Program-made: the position numbers and the translations under genes
Assembly: GCA_011176555.1 (NCBI GenBank)
Contig: DUEF01000020.1
Span: 1-13,725, forward strand
Source of the DNA: Caldilineae bacterium
GTDB taxonomy: Bacteria; Chloroflexota; Anaerolineae; J102
Length of the DNA stretch: 13,725 nt
Direction: 5' to 3'
Part shown: in pieces, positions 1-6,605 of the stretch
Position numbering within the stretch: the stretch's first letter is position 1
Layout of the letters: the number at the start of each line of letters is the position of its first letter
Notes under the pieces: generated by a model
What the model was told of the DNA's origin: nothing
Databases searched by the model: none
The model's input: only the letters and a program-made list of their open reading frames with translations

Positions 1-16
1 AAGCGCTGCGTAGAAA

Positions 17-89
17 ATTGGGTATTGGATATTGGGTATTCGATATTCGTCAATACCAATACCCAATACCTAATATCCCAATACCCAAT
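17..89. repeat. TATTGG-type palindromic intergenic repeat upstream of leuC
   Basis: The gap before leuC is filled by AT-rich repeat units. The arm at 17-40 (ATTGGGTATTGGATATTGGG followed by TATT) is the near-exact reverse complement of 65-89, with one substitution and one indel. The DNA between carries further TATT/AATA copies. RNA from here could fold into a long hairpin. The same units recur between leuC and leuD, so this is probably a dispersed family rather than a gene-specific regulator. No convincing sigma-70 promoter was found in 1-117. Confidence 0.8.
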
Positions 90-117
90 ATCTAACACCC
101 TCCAACACCCAAACGCT

Positions 118-1536
118 ATGTCCAACACCACCACTTCCCCCAAAACCCTCTTCGACAAAGTCTGGGACGCGCATGTGGTCAAGCAAGACCCTGGCGCGCC
201 CGCCGTGCTTTACATCGACACCCACCTTGTACACGAAGTCACCTCGCCGCAGGCCTTCAACATGCTGCGCGAGCGGGGCCTGGCCGTGCGCCGCCCCGAT
301 AAGACCTTCGCCACCATGGATCACGCCATTCCCACCCGGCCTCTTCCGCCTGAACAGTGGCCGGCGGACGCTCGCACCCAGGTGGAAACCCTGCGTAAAA
401 ACGCCAGAGACTTTGGCATCACCCTCTGGGATATCGAGGGTGATGTGCAGGGCATCGTGCACGTGGTGGGGCCGGAGATGGGCGTCACCCAGCCGGGTAT
501 GACCATCGTCTGCGGCGACAGCCACACCAGCACGCACGGCGCATTTGGGGCGCTGGCCTTCGGCATCGGCACCAGCGAGGTCGGGCACGTGCTGGCCACC
601 CAATGCCTGCTCCAGCGCAAGCCCAAATCATTCCTCATCAACATCGAGGGCGAACTTGGCCCCGGTGTCACAGCTAAAGACATCATCCTTGCCATCATCG
701 CCCGCATTGGCATCGGCGGCGGGCGCGGGCATGTCTTCGAGTACCGGGGAGACGCCATCCGCAACATGGATATGGCCGGCCGCATGACGATCTGCAACAT
801 GAGCATCGAGGGCGGCGCGCGGGCCGGCATGATAGCGCCGGATGAGACCACATTTGCATGGCTCAAGGGGCGACCTTTCATGCCGGCAGGCGAAGCCTGG
901 GACAGGGCCGTGGCCCGTTGGCGCACGCTGCCCAGTGATGAAGGCGCAGTGTTCGACCGTGAATTGACGCTGAACGCCAACGAACTGACGCCGATGGTCA
1001 CGTACGGCGCCAATCCCGGCCAGGGCGTGGCTGTATCCGGCCGCATTCCTACGCCCGAGCAACTGGACAACCCCGCCGACCGCCGCAGCCTGCTCGACGC
1101 GCTCGATTACATGGGCTTGCAAGCGGGTCAGGCGATGGCGGGCCAGCCCATCGACATCGTGTTCATCGGCTCCTGCACCAACGGGCGTATCGAGGATTTA
1201 CGCGCGGCCGCCGACATTGTTCGGGGTAAGCGAGTGGCCGGGGATGTACGGGCGCTGGTCGTGCCAGGATCGAAGGCCGTGAAAGCGCAAGCCGAGGCCG
1301 AGGGCCTGGATCGCATCTTCTCCGAGGCCGGTTTTCAGTGGCGTAACGCCGGTTGCAGCATGTGCCTGGCCATGAACGATGACAAGGCCGGCCCCGGCCA
1401 ATACGTCGCCTCCACCAGCAATCGCAACTTCCAGGGCCGCCAGGGGCCCGGCTCCCGCACGCTGCTCATGAGTCCGATCATGGCCGCTGCCGCCGCCATC
1501 GAGGGCCGCGTGGTCGATGTGCGAGAGATGATTTAG
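118..1536 (+). CDS. leuC: 3-isopropylmalate dehydratase large subunit (LeuC)
   Basis: This is the large subunit of isopropylmalate isomerase. With LeuD it interconverts 2- and 3-isopropylmalate via a [4Fe-4S] cluster, and the same enzyme can process citramalate for isoleucine. The 472-residue protein has the full family length. The aconitase-family cluster ligands are visible as Cys353 (SCTNGR) and Cys413/Cys416 (GCSMC). The GDSHTSTHGAFGA stretch near residue 140 is also typical. I chose the ATG at 118 because MSNTTTSPKTLFDKVWDAHV is where family similarity begins. An in-frame start at 25 would translate the palindromic repeat. There is no clear Shine-Dalgarno sequence before 118, only AACACCC-type sequence. 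It is first in a leuC-leuD-small ORF-leuB series; the function is secure. Confidence 0.96.
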   Translation: MSNTTTSPKTLFDKVWDAHVVKQDPGAPAVLYIDTHLVHEVTSPQAFNMLRERGLAVRRPDKTFATMDHAIPTRPLPPEQWPADARTQVETLRKNARDFGITLWDIEGDVQGIVHVVGPEMGVTQPGMTIVCGDSHTSTHGAFGALAFGIGTSEVGHVLATQCLLQRKPKSFLINIEGELGPGVTAKDIILAIIARIGIGGGRGHVFEYRGDAIRNMDMAGRMTICNMSIEGGARAGMIAPDETTFAWLKGRPFMPAGEAWDRAVARWRTLPSDEGAVFDRELTLNANELTPMVTYGANPGQGVAVSGRIPTPEQLDNPADRRSLLDALDYMGLQAGQAMAGQPIDIVFIGSCTNGRIEDLRAAADIVRGKRVAGDVRALVVPGSKAVKAQAEAEGLDRIFSEAGFQWRNAGCSMCLAMNDDKAGPGQYVASTSNRNFQGRQGPGSRTLLMSPIMAAAAAIEGRVVDVREMI

Positions 1537-1543
1537 ATACTGG

Positions 1544-1585
1544 GTATTGGATATTTGTCGACACCCGACATCCAATATCCAATAC
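1544..1585. repeat. TATTGG-type hairpin repeat between leuC and leuD
   Basis: The left arm 1544-1560 (GTATTGGATATTTGTCG) pairs imperfectly with 1566-1585 (CGACATCCAATATCCAATAC) around a 5-base loop. It belongs to the same family as the element at 17-89 and begins eight bases after the leuC stop. It is followed at 1598-1620 by three tandem GCAATYC-like heptamers. Together they fill the whole leuC-leuD gap and leave no Shine-Dalgarno sequence for leuD. Confidence 0.75.
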
Positions 1586-1622
1586 TTCGCACTCATTCCG
1601 CAATTCGCAATCCGCAATCTTT

Positions 1623-2213
1623 ATGAACCCATTCACCACCCTCATCGCCACCGCTGTTCCCCTGCGTGCCGAAAACGTCGACACCGACCAGATCATCCCC
1701 GCCCGTTATCTCACCGCCGTGACCAAAGCTGGCATGGGTGAGGGCCTGTTCGCCGCCTGGCGCTATGGCTCGACCGGCGAACTGAACCCGGATTTTGTTC
1801 TGAACCGACCACAGTACGCCGGCGCCGAGATCCTCATTGCCGGGCGCAACTTCGGCAGCGGCTCCAGCCGCGAGCACGCGGTCTGGGCGCTGACCGACTA
1901 CGGCTTTCGCGCTGTCATCACCCCCGGATTCGCCGATATTTTCTACAACAACGCCCTCAAAAACGGGCTGTTGCCCATCCCCCTATCCGAGAACATCGTC
2001 AACTTGCTGCTCGATCTGGTGGAAGAGCAGCCCGACACCCGCATTCTCATCGACCTCCCCGCCCAACTCGTCATCCTACCCGACGGCCAGCAGGTCTCCT
2101 TCGACATCGACGCCTACCGCAAGCAGTGCCTGCTCGAAGGTCTCGATGATCTGGGCTATTTGCTGGCGCAGGATGCGGCCATTACCCTCTACGAAACAAG
2201 TCTTAACGTTTGA
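1623..2213 (+). CDS. leuD: 3-isopropylmalate dehydratase small subunit (LeuD)
   Basis: This is the swivelling small subunit that completes the LeuCD isomerase. At 196 residues it matches the usual bacterial length of about 200. The N-terminal NVDTDQIIPARYL motif and the GRNFGSGSSREHAVWAL substrate-binding segment (about residues 78-94) are intact. The ATG at 1623 gives the standard short N-terminus. The 11 bases before it (CCGCAATCTTT) have no Shine-Dalgarno match, so translation may rely on coupling or an unstructured start. It is 86 bases downstream of leuC and 20 bases before the ATG of the next small ORF. Confidence 0.96.
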   Translation: MNPFTTLIATAVPLRAENVDTDQIIPARYLTAVTKAGMGEGLFAAWRYGSTGELNPDFVLNRPQYAGAEILIAGRNFGSGSSREHAVWALTDYGFRAVITPGFADIFYNNALKNGLLPIPLSENIVNLLLDLVEEQPDTRILIDLPAQLVILPDGQQVSFDIDAYRKQCLLEGLDDLGYLLAQDAAITLYETSLNV

Positions 2214-2233
2214 TCCTACCCCGGAGGAATCTC

Positions 2234-2437
2234 ATGTCTACTGACAACTACAACATCGAAACCAGCTTTGTCGCCGTCACTCAGTCACAGGCGTCCGCCG
2301 AGCCGCAGAGTCGTGGCCAGCGCATCGCTCCTGCTTACCAACCCGCTTTCAATCGGGCCGAATTGACCGAGATCCGAGTGCCCTTCTGGGGCATCGCCAA
2401 TCACGCTATGCATGAATACCACGACGAGCGACGTTAG
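2234..2437 (+). CDS. small protein of unknown function inside the leu operon
   Basis: This is a 67-residue ORF starting MSTDNYNIETSF and ending HAMHEYHDERR; I do not recognise it. It is probably real because the ATG at 2234 has the best Shine-Dalgarno of the operon (GGAGG at 2223-2227, six-base spacer). It also fits exactly between leuD (stop 2213) and leuB (start 2445), and roughly two thirds of its third codon positions are G or C, like the neighbours. No signal peptide, membrane segment or cysteine is visible. The N-terminal half is polar (Q, S, T rich) and the C-terminal half contains an aromatic stretch, VPFWGIANHAMHEY. Its stop lies seven bases before the leuB ATG, which has only a weak Shine-Dalgarno, so one plausible role is translational coupling to leuB. 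It could also be a remnant of a larger gene. Confidence 0.6.
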   Translation: MSTDNYNIETSFVAVTQSQASAEPQSRGQRIAPAYQPAFNRAELTEIRVPFWGIANHAMHEYHDERR

Positions 2438-2444
2438 ACGCCTC

Positions 2445-3563
2445 ATGCCAACCTACAACATCGTCCTACTCCCCGGCGACGGTATCGGTCCGGAAGTCGT
2501 CCACGAAACCCGGCTGGTGCTGGAAGATCTGGCGCCGGCATTCGGGTTCAACATCCAGTTCGAGACGCATCTGCTGGGCGGGTGCGCTATCGACGCTACC
2601 GGCCACCCCCTACCCGACGAGACGCTCGCGGCCTGTCGCGCCGCGGATGCCGTGCTGCTCGGCGCGGTGGGCGGCCCCAAATGGAGCGATCCCGCGGCTT
2701 CCGTCCGGCCCGAACAGGGTTTGCTGGGCCTGCGAAAAGGTCTGGGCCTGTACGCCAATTTGCGCCCGATCAAGATCTTCCCGCAACTGATCGACGCCTC
2801 CAGTCTCAAGCCCGAGGTGTTGGCCGGGGTGGACATGCTGGTCGTGCGAGAGTTGACGGGCGGGGTGTATTTTGGGCCGAGGTCGGAGGCGGGAGAACAG
2901 AGATCAGAGGTCGGGGGTCAGAGGTCGGCGTATGACACGATGGTTTATTCGGCAGAGGAGGTTGCCCGTGTGGTGCGGGTGGCGGCGCGGGCGGCCCGCC
3001 AGCGTTCGGGCAGGCTCGTCTCGGTGGACAAAGCCAACGTGCTGGCGTCCTCCCGTTTGTGGCGCACCGTTACCACGCAGGTCATGGCCGAGGAGTTCCC
3101 CGATGTGGAACTGGAGCACCAACTGGTCGATGCCATGGCCATGCACCTCATCCGCCGCCCTGCGGACTTCGACGTGATCGTCAGCGGCAACCTATTCGGC
3201 GACATCCTCACAGACGAAGCGGCGATGCTGGCCGGGTCTATGGGCATGTTGCCATCCGCCAGCCTCGGTTCTGGCCCGGCCGGTTTGTTCGAGCCCATCC
3301 ACGGTTCTGCGCCCGACATCGCCGGTCAGGGCGTCGCCAATCCCCTGGCCGCCATTCTTTCAGCGGCCATGCTTTTGCGGCACTCGTTGGGTCAGGAAAG
3401 CGCTGCCCGGGCCATCGAACAAGCGGTCGAGCGAGCCCTGCAGGCCGGATACCGCACCCCGGATCTCGCCAGCGTCGCCGCGCCCGACCAGACCATCGAG
3501 GTGGTCGGCACGCAAGCGATGGGCGCGGTGGTGCGGGAGTATTTGCGATCTATCCCCAACTAG
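2445..3563 (+). CDS. leuB: 3-isopropylmalate dehydrogenase (LeuB)
   Basis: LeuB is an NAD-dependent oxidative decarboxylase that makes 2-oxoisocaproate from 3-isopropylmalate. In organisms using the citramalate route it also acts on 3-methylmalate. The 372-residue protein begins MPTYNIVLLPGDGIGPEVV, the family N-terminus. ELTGGVYFG, the catalytic tyrosine region YDTMVYS, the lysine region SVDKANVL, the metal-binding NLFGDILTDEAAML and the dinucleotide-binding GSAPDIAGQGVANP segment are all present. The loop at about residues 145-162 (PRSEAGEQRSEVGGQRSA) replaces the usual GREG-type loop and is encoded by a short DNA repeat. The ATG at 2445 was chosen by homology; a start at 2412 would overlap the preceding ORF. 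The last 14 bases overlap the convergent toxin gene. Confidence 0.95.
   Translation: MPTYNIVLLPGDGIGPEVVHETRLVLEDLAPAFGFNIQFETHLLGGCAIDATGHPLPDETLAACRAADAVLLGAVGGPKWSDPAASVRPEQGLLGLRKGLGLYANLRPIKIFPQLIDASSLKPEVLAGVDMLVVRELTGGVYFGPRSEAGEQRSEVGGQRSAYDTMVYSAEEVARVVRVAARAARQRSGRLVSVDKANVLASSRLWRTVTTQVMAEEFPDVELEHQLVDAMAMHLIRRPADFDVIVSGNLFGDILTDEAAMLAGSMGMLPSASLGSGPAGLFEPIHGSAPDIAGQGVANPLAAILSAAMLLRHSLGQESAARAIEQAVERALQAGYRTPDLASVAAPDQTIEVVGTQAMGAVVREYLRSIPN
2880..2928. repeat. AGGTCGG low-complexity repeat inside leuB
   Basis: The 11-mer TCAGAGGTCGG occurs at 2904-2914 and again at 2918-2928 (14-base period). A further AGGTCGG lies at 2880-2886. Purine-rich stretches of this kind are more usual in gaps between genes. 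Here it is translated in frame as an RSE/RSEV/RS-rich surface loop of LeuB, adding about four residues relative to the E. coli loop as I recall it. Confidence 0.75.
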
Positions 3564-3924
3564 AAACCGGGAGAAACCGGATCAGGTCGACATGTTCATC
3601 CAGCGTAGTTGCCGCCCAAATTGTTGCCAAGTCGTCGATCGTCTCTCCAAGCGAAAGGTTGTCATTGAGCATGATGATTCCATTGGCCTGCTTCCCCTCT
3701 GCCATACGTTCCCGCAAATGAACTGGCATTGACGCACGATTGTTGGTGACGAGTAGTGCTCCGTTTACATAACACCATTCAAAAATGGCTGAATCAGGTG
3801 ATTTCAGTGGGGGAGCACCTGGATCGCCAACTCGCCACACTAAGATTTCGTCCCAATGCAAATGCAATCCATGCTGGATCCGAGGATTGACGTGCTCATC
3901 AAGTAAAAATGTGATTTCGTTCAT
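3550..3924 (-). CDS. DUF5615 PIN-like toxin of a DUF433/DUF5615 toxin-antitoxin pair
   Basis: This 124-residue protein resembles the DUF5615 (Mut7-C-like, PIN-fold) family, putative ribonuclease toxins. FLLDEHVNPRI at the N-terminus supplies the acidic pair Asp9/Glu10. LLVTNNRASMP at 58-67 is the family's second strand, and GIIMLNDN follows at 82-89. The second-strand motif reads TNNR, whereas many relatives have T-x-D-x-D. I believe an NRxSMP form exists as a subfamily, but the activity is uncertain. The ATG overlaps the TGA of the upstream DUF433 gene as ATGA, a classic coupled pair. Its stop lies inside the 3' end of the convergent leuB (14-base overlap). Confidence 0.85.
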   Translation of the reverse strand: MNEITFLLDEHVNPRIQHGLHLHWDEILVWRVGDPGAPPLKSPDSAIFEWCYVNGALLVTNNRASMPVHLRERMAEGKQANGIIMLNDNLSLGETIDDLATIWAATTLDEHVDLIRFLPVSSWG

Positions 3925-4310
3925 TCGACATCATACTTGGGCGAAGGTTCTGCAAATATCAAACCTCGTTGTTCCGCCACGATTCGAGCCGTATCTTTTC
4001 CGTATTTTTCTCTTAGCGCGCGGATTCTCAATATCACAGGATCAGGATTTTTCTCCTGCTCTTCGCGCATTCTCCGTCCAAACTCAATCCACTCCGTCAT
4101 GTACTGATGCACCTCGTCCTTGTTGTGCAAGTAGTACAAAATCGTAGCGTAGACCTGCTCCAAGCTGATACTCCAGAAGCGCTCGTCAATCTGCTCCGGC
4201 GTCTTGCTACGATGGATATATTCATAAAGCACCGTTTCGATGCCGATACGACTGCCCTTGATGCGTATGTCATTAGGCGCTAGAAAGTCGAAATAGTCTT
4301 CTAATTGCAT
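3921..4310 (-). CDS. DUF433 antitoxin (VapB45-like)
   Basis: This 129-residue protein has the DUF433 core near its N-terminus: NDIRIKGSRIGIETVLYEY, then SLEQVYATILYYLHNKDEV, a winged-helix-like DNA-binding fold found as the antitoxin partner of DUF5615. The C-terminal tail (about residues 70-129, charged and probably helical) is presumably the toxin-binding part. The start is decided by a strong Shine-Dalgarno: GGAGGTG lies six bases before the ATG at 4310. A TTG at 4325 overlaps that Shine-Dalgarno and is rejected. It is the first gene of a two-gene operon and likely autoregulates its promoter at 4343-4372, as related modules do. The pair is more AT-rich than the leu genes, which suggests acquisition. 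Confidence 0.88.
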   Translation of the reverse strand: MQLEDYFDFLAPNDIRIKGSRIGIETVLYEYIHRSKTPEQIDERFWSISLEQVYATILYYLHNKDEVHQYMTEWIEFGRRMREEQEKNPDPVILRIRALREKYGKDTARIVAEQRGLIFAEPSPKYDVE

Positions 4311-4342
4311 TCTTTTCACCTCCAAGTAGTGTCACGACTCCG

Positions 4343-4372
4343 ATTATACACCAAACACCTGTTATGAGTCAT
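4343..4372 (-). promoter_or_regulatory. putative promoter of the toxin-antitoxin operon
   Basis: Reading the minus strand, ATGACT (4372-4367, four of six matches to TTGACA) is separated by 18 bases from a perfect TATAAT (4348-4343). Transcription would begin about 25 bases before the DUF433 ATG. The promoter lies in the 53-base divergent gap and its -35 overlaps the start of the HIT gene, so the two directions may interfere. Confidence 0.6.
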
Positions 4373-4777
4373 TGCATTTTCTGCCAAATCGTTTCCGGTC
4401 GGGCCCCGGCCAGTGTTGTTTATGAGGACGATCTGGTGATGGCTTTCATGGATCTCAATCAACCGAATCCCTACAAGGTGCTGCTCATCCCCCGCGAGCA
4501 TCGCGAGACCATCTACGAACTCGATGACGATCTGGCGGCGGCCATTTTCCAGGCTACCGTCAAGATCGCGCGGGCGATTCAAGCGGCGTCAGCGTGCGAC
4601 GGCCTGAACATCATCCAATCCAATGGCCTGGCCGCACAGCAAGATGTCTTCCATTTTCACCTGCATCTGCTCCCGCGCTACCACAACGACGCCATCGTCC
4701 TGGCGTGGGATTTCAGCCGCAGCGACCGGGATGTGCTGGATCGGCTGGCCGGCGACATCCGTGCGCGTTTGCAATAG
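4364..4777 (+). CDS. HIT-family (histidine triad) nucleotide hydrolase
   Basis: This is a 137-residue HIT protein of the HINT/diadenosine-polyphosphate hydrolase type; such enzymes cleave nucleotide-phosphate bonds through a histidine triad. The triad is HFHLHLLPR with His97, His99 and His101. Asn87 in QSNG precedes it, and the N-terminal CIFCQIVSG supplies Cys4 and Cys7, which often bind zinc together with a downstream histidine such as His46 (PREHR). Length and start are standard for the family. It is divergent from the antitoxin gene and 156 bases before cimA. No functional link with branched-chain metabolism is evident. The exact substrate cannot be told from sequence. Confidence 0.93.
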   Translation: MSHCIFCQIVSGRAPASVVYEDDLVMAFMDLNQPNPYKVLLIPREHRETIYELDDDLAAAIFQATVKIARAIQAASACDGLNIIQSNGLAAQQDVFHFHLHLLPRYHNDAIVLAWDFSRSDRDVLDRLAGDIRARLQ

Positions 4778-4822
4778 TCTACTGGCGTCAACATTGGCAA
4801 AATGCGTGGACAACAAATAGAA

Positions 4823-4843
4823 CTATCACGAGTACTCTGATAG
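4823..4843. promoter_or_regulatory. 21-base palindrome upstream of cimA, possible operator
   Basis: CTATCA (4823-4828) and TGATAG (4838-4843) flank the perfect palindrome GAGTACTC (4830-4837). Together they form an almost perfect inverted repeat with a single unpaired C. It lies about 90 bases before the cimA ATG and 45 bases after the HIT gene. No U-run follows directly, so it is not a normal intrinsic terminator. The compact dyad looks more like a binding site for a dimeric regulator, but no regulator is identified. Confidence 0.45.
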
Positions 4844-4852
4844 GGAGAAACG

Positions 4853-4915
4853 CTGATGTTTTATGTTTGCTCCATCTGAGTTTCTTCCTATCTGAGTTTC
4901 TTTCAACAACATCAG
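4853..4915. repeat. inverted repeat enclosing two direct repeats in the cimA leader
   Basis: CTGATGTT (4853-4860) is the exact reverse complement of AACATCAG (4908-4915). Inside the enclosed 47 bases the 13-mer ATCTGAGTTTCTT occurs at 4874-4886 and again at 4890-4902, a 16-base period. The structure ends 18 bases before the cimA ATG. It could fold in the mRNA leader or carry two protein-binding sites; no known riboswitch or T-box pattern was recognised. Confidence 0.6.
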
Positions 4916-4933
4916 AACAGATAAAGGTATCCC

Positions 4934-6508
4934 ATGACCATACAACTTTACGACACAACCCTCCGCGACGGAACCCAGGGCGAAGGCGTCAACTTCTCTT
5001 CCGGCGACAAACTGCGCATCGCCCGCAAGCTGGACGAATTGGGCGTACACTACATCGAAGGCGGCTGGCCGGGCTCCAATCCCAAGGATATGGATTTCTT
5101 CACCCGCGCCCAGGCCGAACTCGACCTGCAACAGGCCAAAATTGCGGCTTTCGGCTCCACGCGCAAGGCCCATACGCCGGTGCAGCAGGATGCGCAGGTG
5201 CGGATGCTGCTGGACACCGGCACCGAGGTCGTCACCATTTTCGGCAAGACGTGGGACCTGCACGTGTTCGACGTGTTGCGCACGACCCTGGACGAGAACG
5301 AGGCCATGATTTATGACACAGTGGCCTATCTCAAGGAAAATGGCAAAGAGGTCATTTACGACGCCGAGCATTTCTTCGATGGTTACCGGGCCGATCCCGA
5401 TTATGCCATCCGCACCCTGCAAGCGGCGGTGCGCGGCGGCGCTGCTTGCATCGTTTTGGCCGACACCAACGGCGGCTCCATGCCCTGGGATATCGAACGC
5501 ATCATGGGCGAGCTGCGAGCGGCCGGGATCACGACGCCGCTGGGGATTCACACCCACAATGATAGCGAGGTGGGCGTGGCCAACGCCCTGGCCGGCGTGC
5601 GCGCGGGCGCGGTGCACGTGCAGGGAACGATCAACGGCTATGGCGAGCGCTGCGGCAACAGCAACTTGCTCAGCATCATCGCCAACTTGAATCTGAAGAT
5701 GGGCATCCAGGCGGTGCAGCCGGAGCAGTTGCAGCGCCTCACCGCGGTGGCGAATTATGTGAGCGAGCTGGCCAATCTTGCGCCCGATGATCACGCCGCT
5801 TATGTGGGACGCAGCGCTTTTGCGCATAAAGGCGGTGTGCATGTCAACGCCGTGGTCAAGAATGTGAACAGCTACCAGCACATCGATCCGGCCCTGGTGG
5901 GGAACGAGATGCGGGTGGTGGTTTCCGACCTGTCCGGGAAGGATAATATCGCGGTCAAACGCGAGCAATTGGGACTTCTCGGCATCACGCGTGAACAAGA
6001 GCGCACCGTGCTGGGTCAGATCAAAGAAATGGAGCATCAAGGCTACGCCTTCGAGGCCGCCGACGCCTCGGTCGAATTGCTTTTGCGCCGCACCCAACCC
6101 GATTACGCTCCTCCCTTCCAGATGATCGATTTCACCACCAATGTCGATTACCGCCAGGGACGCGGGCTTTTCTCGGAAGCGACAGTCAAAGTGCGCATCG
6201 AAGGCGAGATCTTCCACGAGGTGGCGGAAGGCAACGGCCCCGTCAATGCTCTGAACCTGGCCTTGCGCAAGGCCCTGGAACGCTTCTATCCAAGGCTGGA
6301 GAGCGTGCATCTGTCCGACTACAAGGTGCGTATTCTGGACACGCACATGGCCACCGCCGCCACCACACGCGTGCTGATCAGCTTTCGCGATGGCAAGCGC
6401 ACCTGGAGCACGGTCGGAGCCAGCGCTAACATCATCGAAGCAAGCTGGCAGGCCCTGGCCGATGGCCTGGAGTACGCGTTGTTGAATGGGGAATCGGGAA
6501 GCCAGTAA
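4934..6508 (+). CDS. cimA: (R)-citramalate synthase
   Basis: CimA condenses pyruvate and acetyl-CoA to (R)-citramalate, the entry to threonine-independent isoleucine synthesis. The 524-residue protein has the alpha-isopropylmalate/homocitrate synthase TIM barrel: LYDTTLRDGTQGEGVNFS at the N-terminus (Arg11, Asp12), metal-binding GIHTHND (His206, His208) and NGYGERCGN (234-242). The GGWPGSNPKD segment near residue 43 is characteristic of citramalate synthase rather than LeuA. The C-terminal 130 residues fit the LeuA dimer/regulatory domain, the site of end-product feedback in the family. The ATG at 4934 has AAAGGT six bases upstream. Homocitrate synthase or 2-isopropylmalate synthase are less likely alternatives. 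A 16-base tandem repeat overlaps the stop codon. Confidence 0.92.
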   Translation: MTIQLYDTTLRDGTQGEGVNFSSGDKLRIARKLDELGVHYIEGGWPGSNPKDMDFFTRAQAELDLQQAKIAAFGSTRKAHTPVQQDAQVRMLLDTGTEVVTIFGKTWDLHVFDVLRTTLDENEAMIYDTVAYLKENGKEVIYDAEHFFDGYRADPDYAIRTLQAAVRGGAACIVLADTNGGSMPWDIERIMGELRAAGITTPLGIHTHNDSEVGVANALAGVRAGAVHVQGTINGYGERCGNSNLLSIIANLNLKMGIQAVQPEQLQRLTAVANYVSELANLAPDDHAAYVGRSAFAHKGGVHVNAVVKNVNSYQHIDPALVGNEMRVVVSDLSGKDNIAVKREQLGLLGITREQERTVLGQIKEMEHQGYAFEAADASVELLLRRTQPDYAPPFQMIDFTTNVDYRQGRGLFSEATVKVRIEGEIFHEVAEGNGPVNALNLALRKALERFYPRLESVHLSDYKVRILDTHMATAATTRVLISFRDGKRTWSTVGASANIIEASWQALADGLEYALLNGESGSQ

Positions 6509-6531
6509 ACCGGGAAACCAGTAAACCGGGG
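6495..6531. repeat. 16-base tandem repeat spanning the cimA stop
   Basis: CGGGAAGCCAGTAAAC (6495-6510) is repeated with one change at 6511-6526, and a partial third copy follows at 6527-6531. The cimA TAA lies inside the first copy, so the last four residues (GSQ and part of the preceding codon) come from repeat DNA. A related AAACCGGG sequence lies just after the leuB stop. Confidence 0.7.
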
Positions 6532-6552
6532 ATTAGCGCTCTACACGCCCGT

Positions 6553-6605
6553 CCTTCCCACCCTCCCACTCTCCCACTCTCTCACCCTCCCACTATCTCT
6601 TCCCC
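6553..6605. repeat. CT-rich tract between convergent cimA and fetB
   Basis: This is an almost pure pyrimidine stretch of degenerate CTCCCACT units, lying between the cimA stop and the fetB stop and running into the last codons of fetB. No GC-rich hairpin followed by a T-run was found here, so neither convergent gene has a visible intrinsic terminator. Confidence 0.6.

Noticed and set aside
25..117. N-terminal extension of leuC starting at 25
   Set aside because: It would translate the TATTGG palindrome (Q, Y, N, I-rich peptide). LeuC similarity starts at the ATG at 118, giving the normal 472 residues.
17..1585. CRISPR array from the recurrent TATTGG units
   Set aside because: The copies are imperfect, palindromic and irregularly spaced, with no unique spacers of constant length and no cas gene.
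4823..4860. Intrinsic terminator for the HIT gene
   Set aside because: The stem is AT-rich with no immediate T-run; TTTT appears only about 15 bases later.
4826..6346. 506-codon open frame antisense to cimA
   Set aside because: It is fully opposite a conserved enzyme gene, has no recognisable family, and long antisense frames are expected in GC-rich codon usage.
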